Below, in pieces: positions 7,439 through 9,506 of a DNA stretch of 9,506 bases; within the stretch, counting starts at the first letter, position 1, and each line of letters opens with the position of its first letter. A program made the position numbers and the translations under genes. Source of the DNA: Methanosarcinales archaeon (lineage in GTDB: Archaea; Halobacteriota; Methanosarcinia; Methanosarcinales; Methanocomedenaceae); the NCBI GenBank assembly GCA_023136155.1, contig JAGLRT010000070.1, forward strand, positions 1-9,506, written 5' to 3'. The notes beneath the pieces are model-generated. The model made no database searches and had not been told where the DNA came from. It saw only the letters and a program-made list of their open reading frames with translations.

Positions 7439-9058
7439 TTAATGATTGAAATGTCGCATCCCTGTGAACACCAGCGATACTTTGAGCCTGTTTGCAGTAG
7501 CAATGACCTCTTCATCCTTTATACTTCCTCCTGGAGATACAATATACTGAAGGTTATGCTCTGCTGAATGGATGATGCTGTCATCAAAGGGGAAGAAAGC
7601 ATCTGACGAGAGTACGCATTCAGACATAACATCCTTTACGTAATCGTTAAATGGCACATCAGTTTTTTCTTTTTCATATATCAATTCGAGATTTTCCCTG
7701 GCTTTGGTGATTGCCAGTTTGCGTATGGAATCCACACGGTTGGGCTGGCCAGCGCCCATACCCAGTACCATGTAGCGCTCCTTCGAGTATTCCCATGCAA
7801 TAATCACTGAATTGGATTTAGTTCGCTTACATGCTGCCATTGAGAACTCTGCCAGGCCGCGTTTGGAGGTAGGGAACTCATGTTCGCTGACTACATCCCA
7901 TTTTTCAAACACACCAATGTCCCTGGACTGCTGCAGCATTCCGCCCATGATATGGGTAAATCTGCTATCTACCTTGATGCCTTCGTCCATTTCAGGTAAC
8001 TCCAGGAGGCGGAGGTCCTTGCTTTTCTCTTTCAAAAACTCCAGTGCTTCCGGTTCAAATCCGGGCGCCAGTATAAGCTCGACAAATTTTCCTTTCATGA
8101 ACATGGCAGTGTCTAGGTTTACGGTCTTGTTGAAACATATGATACTGCCGAATGCTGATATGGGGTCGCCGTCCCATGCCGCTGAGAGCGCACTGTAAAG
8201 CGTGTCCCCGGTAGCCAAGCCGCAGGGGTTGTTGTGTTTGACCACACAGGCTGCAGGGACACCCTGCATTTCCATTATGGTTTGCATGGCATTATCGGCA
8301 TCCACATAATTGTTATATGACATTTCTTTTCCGTGATGCTGCACAGCCTTTGAAAGTGATGCGCCCTCTACATCCGGTTGTGAATAGAATTTGGCCCACT
8401 GGTGCCAGTTCTCCCCGTACCGCAGCGTTTTGCCTGAAACAAACTTTAACCGTAAAACATCCTCGCCAGCTAATTGTTTGCTGAGGTAGGTATCAATTGC
8501 GGAATCATAATCTGCAGTGTGCCTGAAGGCTTTGACTGCCAGTTTTTCCATGTTAGTAGCTGATACACTGCCATTAGTCTGAAGTTCAGATATAATATTC
8601 TGGTAGTCAGCCGGGTCTGTGACAATCGCTACATGCTTGTAGTTCTTGGCCGATGCACGTACCATCGTGGGGCCGCCGATATCGATGTTCTCGATGGCGT
8701 CATCCAGGGTCACATCTTTTTTCGCTATGGTTTCCCTGAAAGGATACAGGTTGACCGCTACCAAGTCAATAAATTGTATATCATGCTGTTGAGCCTGGGC
8801 AATATGTTCACTGTTATCTCGCAATCCCAGCAGACCACCGTGTATCTTGGGGTGCAATGTCTTGACCCTGCCATCCATCATTTCTGGAAAATCAGTTATG
8901 TCAGAAACATCCTTCACAGTTATGCCGGCATCCCTCACGGTGCGGGCAGTACCGCCTGTAGAGATTATCTCAACACCCATATCAGTGAGTGCTTTTGCAA
9001 AATCAACTATTCCTGTCTTATCTGATACACTAAGAAGAGCGCGCTTAACGCTTACCAA
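7439..9058 (-). CDS. purH: Bifunctional AICAR formyltransferase / IMP cyclohydrolase
   Basis: PurH carries out the last two steps of de novo IMP synthesis: formylation of AICAR by 10-formyl-tetrahydrofolate, then ring closure of FAICAR to IMP. At 539 residues it has the usual length. The N-terminal cyclohydrolase domain (about 1-195) shows STGGTART (33-40), GRVKTLHPKIHGG (63-75) and NIDIGGPTMVRASAKN (124-139). The transformylase domain (about 200-539) shows LRYGENWHQ (212-220), the catalytic Lys-His pair in VKHNNPCG (273-280), SDAFFPF (485-491), PGGSIKDEEVI (509-519) and the C-terminal TGMRHFNH. The usual RYGENPHQ has Trp for Pro (residue 218). The start is TTG; I chose it because GGTGAT ends three bases upstream and the family begins right after it (KRALLSVSDKTG). 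It is followed within a few bases by the FKBP gene. Many methanogens use PurP and PurO instead, so a PurH suggests folate-linked C1 metabolism. Confidence 0.96.
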   Translation of the reverse strand: MVSVKRALLSVSDKTGIVDFAKALTDMGVEIISTGGTARTVRDAGITVKDVSDITDFPEMMDGRVKTLHPKIHGGLLGLRDNSEHIAQAQQHDIQFIDLVAVNLYPFRETIAKKDVTLDDAIENIDIGGPTMVRASAKNYKHVAIVTDPADYQNIISELQTNGSVSATNMEKLAVKAFRHTADYDSAIDTYLSKQLAGEDVLRLKFVSGKTLRYGENWHQWAKFYSQPDVEGASLSKAVQHHGKEMSYNNYVDADNAMQTIMEMQGVPAACVVKHNNPCGLATGDTLYSALSAAWDGDPISAFGSIICFNKTVNLDTAMFMKGKFVELILAPGFEPEALEFLKEKSKDLRLLELPEMDEGIKVDSRFTHIMGGMLQQSRDIGVFEKWDVVSEHEFPTSKRGLAEFSMAACKRTKSNSVIIAWEYSKERYMVLGMGAGQPNRVDSIRKLAITKARENLELIYEKEKTDVPFNDYVKDVMSECVLSSDAFFPFDDSIIHSAEHNLQYIVSPGGSIKDEEVIATANRLKVSLVFTGMRHFNH

Positions 9059-9061
9059 TAA

Positions 9062-9067
9062 ATCACC
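9062..9067 (-). promoter_or_regulatory. Shine-Dalgarno site deciding the TTG start of purH
   Basis: Read on the minus strand this is GGTGAT, complementary to the archaeal 16S tail (GAUCACC). It ends three bases before TTG 9058, which supports that non-ATG start. Confidence 0.6.
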
Positions 9068-9087
9068 GGTTTTGATAAGAGTAGAAG

Positions 9088-9097
9088 TTAAATAAAT
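9088..9097 (-). promoter_or_regulatory. Possible TATA box of purH
   Basis: ATTTATTTAA on the minus strand, preceded by purine-rich GAAAC as a possible BRE, lies in the 61-bp gap before purH. It would place transcription start close to the Shine-Dalgarno site, giving a very short leader. Read-through from the small gene upstream is the alternative. Confidence 0.4.
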
Positions 9098-9119
9098 GTT
9101 TCTAATTTCTAATTACGAT

Positions 9120-9389
9120 TCAGGTTTGCTCAGCAAAAGGATAGTCCAGTTTCAATTCTTTATACGCCCATTTGAACTTTTCTTCAATTTCCTCTGCTGT
9201 AATGTTTTTCGAGCGGCATTTTTCAAGCAACTCATATGCCCGCCTTCGCCTGTTACCCAGGTTTTTATTAATCTCTTCTTCATCAATTTTCTGGGACTTC
9301 CAGCGCAAAACAATATCTGGCACGATCTGTTCGATTATCACTTTCAGGCGTTTACAGGGAAAATCAACGTCATAGATATCTTTTATCAT
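9120..9389 (-). CDS. Hypothetical small charged protein upstream of purH
   Basis: I do not recognise this protein. From the ATG at 9389 it has 89 residues, begins MIKDIYDVDFPCKRLKV, and is rich in Lys, Arg and Glu. It has a basic run RRRR (47-50), probable helices over about 13-30, 46-60 and 64-79, and two Cys residues (12 and 58) too far apart to suggest a metal site alone. There is no signal peptide or membrane segment. An in-frame TTG at 9416 would add nine residues (MVHILIWCT), but those are hydrophobic, unlike the rest, and overlap a dyad. The ATG has GGTG four bases before it, so I prefer it. The gene lies 61 bp before purH on the same strand and may be co-transcribed. Steady charged, helical composition and a plausible start suggest a real gene, but the function is unknown. 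Confidence 0.62.
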   Translation of the reverse strand: MIKDIYDVDFPCKRLKVIIEQIVPDIVLRWKSQKIDEEEINKNLGNRRRRAYELLEKCRSKNITAEEIEEKFKWAYKELKLDYPFAEQT

Positions 9390-9415
9390 GGTGCACCATA
9401 TTAAAATGTGCACCA
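9389..9415 (-). promoter_or_regulatory. Dyad over the start region of the small gene
   Basis: TGGTGCAC (9389-9396) and GTGCACCA (9408-9415) are perfect 8-bp inverted arms with an 11-bp A/T-rich spacer. The left arm also belongs to a 12-bp perfect palindrome, ATGGTGCACCAT (9388-9399). The dyad covers the preferred start codon's first base and its GGTG site, and lies just downstream of a TATA-like run (minus strand TTTTTAACAT, 9418-9427). It could be an operator that blocks transcription or an RNA hairpin that hides the ribosome site. Confidence 0.5.
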
Positions 9416-9442
9416 ATATGTTAAAAATGTATTGAAAATGAA

Positions 9443-9494
9443 TGTAGTGGGGAATAATCAGATTGAGATCGTCGGAAAATACGTATCCACTACA
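9443..9494. repeat. Spaced inverted repeat near the window end
   Basis: TGTAGTGG (9443-9450) and CCACTACA (9487-9494) are perfect 8-bp inverted copies separated by 36 bases. The 117 bases from 9390 to the window end otherwise show no coding sequence that I can support. The repeat could be a regulator-binding pair, an RNA stem, or part of an element continuing beyond the window. Confidence 0.35.
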
Positions 9495-9506
9495 AATAAA
9501 TTGGTA

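Noticed and set aside
8633..9025. A plus-strand open frame of 130 codons
   Set aside because: It is antisense to the conserved cyclohydrolase domain of purH and shows no recognisable features.

Overview
The window looks like a piece of a euryarchaeal chromosome, most likely from the Methanosarcinales / ANME-2 / Methanoperedens side of the methanogen radiation. The evidence is an archaeal-type AspRS with the non-discriminating signature, an archaeal SMC with the head sequence FYAFDEVDMNLDGAN, a membrane-anchored archaeal FKBP, A/T-rich TATA-like elements, and Shine-Dalgarno sites of the GGTGAT/GGAGG kind that match an archaeal 16S 3' end. The lineage is inferred from recalled family resemblance, not from a database search.

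Plus-strand half (1-6434). The window opens with a broken Fic-family gene: its catalytic motif and C-terminal winged helix are present, but the N-terminal part and the start codon are missing. Next comes aspS, with its own promoter, encoding an AspRS predicted to charge both tRNA-Asp and tRNA-Asn. It is followed by a GTG-started gene for an unrecognised 191-residue protein with a coiled coil and an acidic tail carrying four short hydrophobic repeats. A complete smc gene (1173 codons, GTG start) follows after 116 bp. No scpA or scpB lies directly downstream of smc.

Minus-strand half (6524-9389). These genes converge on smc, with an 89-bp gap that holds a small hairpin. In transcription order they are an 89-codon hypothetical gene, purH (bifunctional AICAR transformylase / IMP cyclohydrolase, TTG start with a good GGTGAT site) and a membrane-anchored SlyD-like FKBP prolyl isomerase whose start lies only a few bases after the purH stop. 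purH and the FKBP gene probably share a transcript. The small gene has an 8-bp dyad over its start region, and a second, longer-spaced inverted repeat lies further upstream.

Most of the window is housekeeping: translation, chromosome organisation, purine synthesis and protein folding. The features that deserve a second look are the uncharacterised coiled-coil/repeat-tail protein next to smc, the internal PW..TV..IRH repeat in the large insert of the FKBP, and the dyad over the start of the small unknown gene. I saw no CRISPR array, tRNA, rRNA or insertion sequence. I did not find a clear new multi-gene system.
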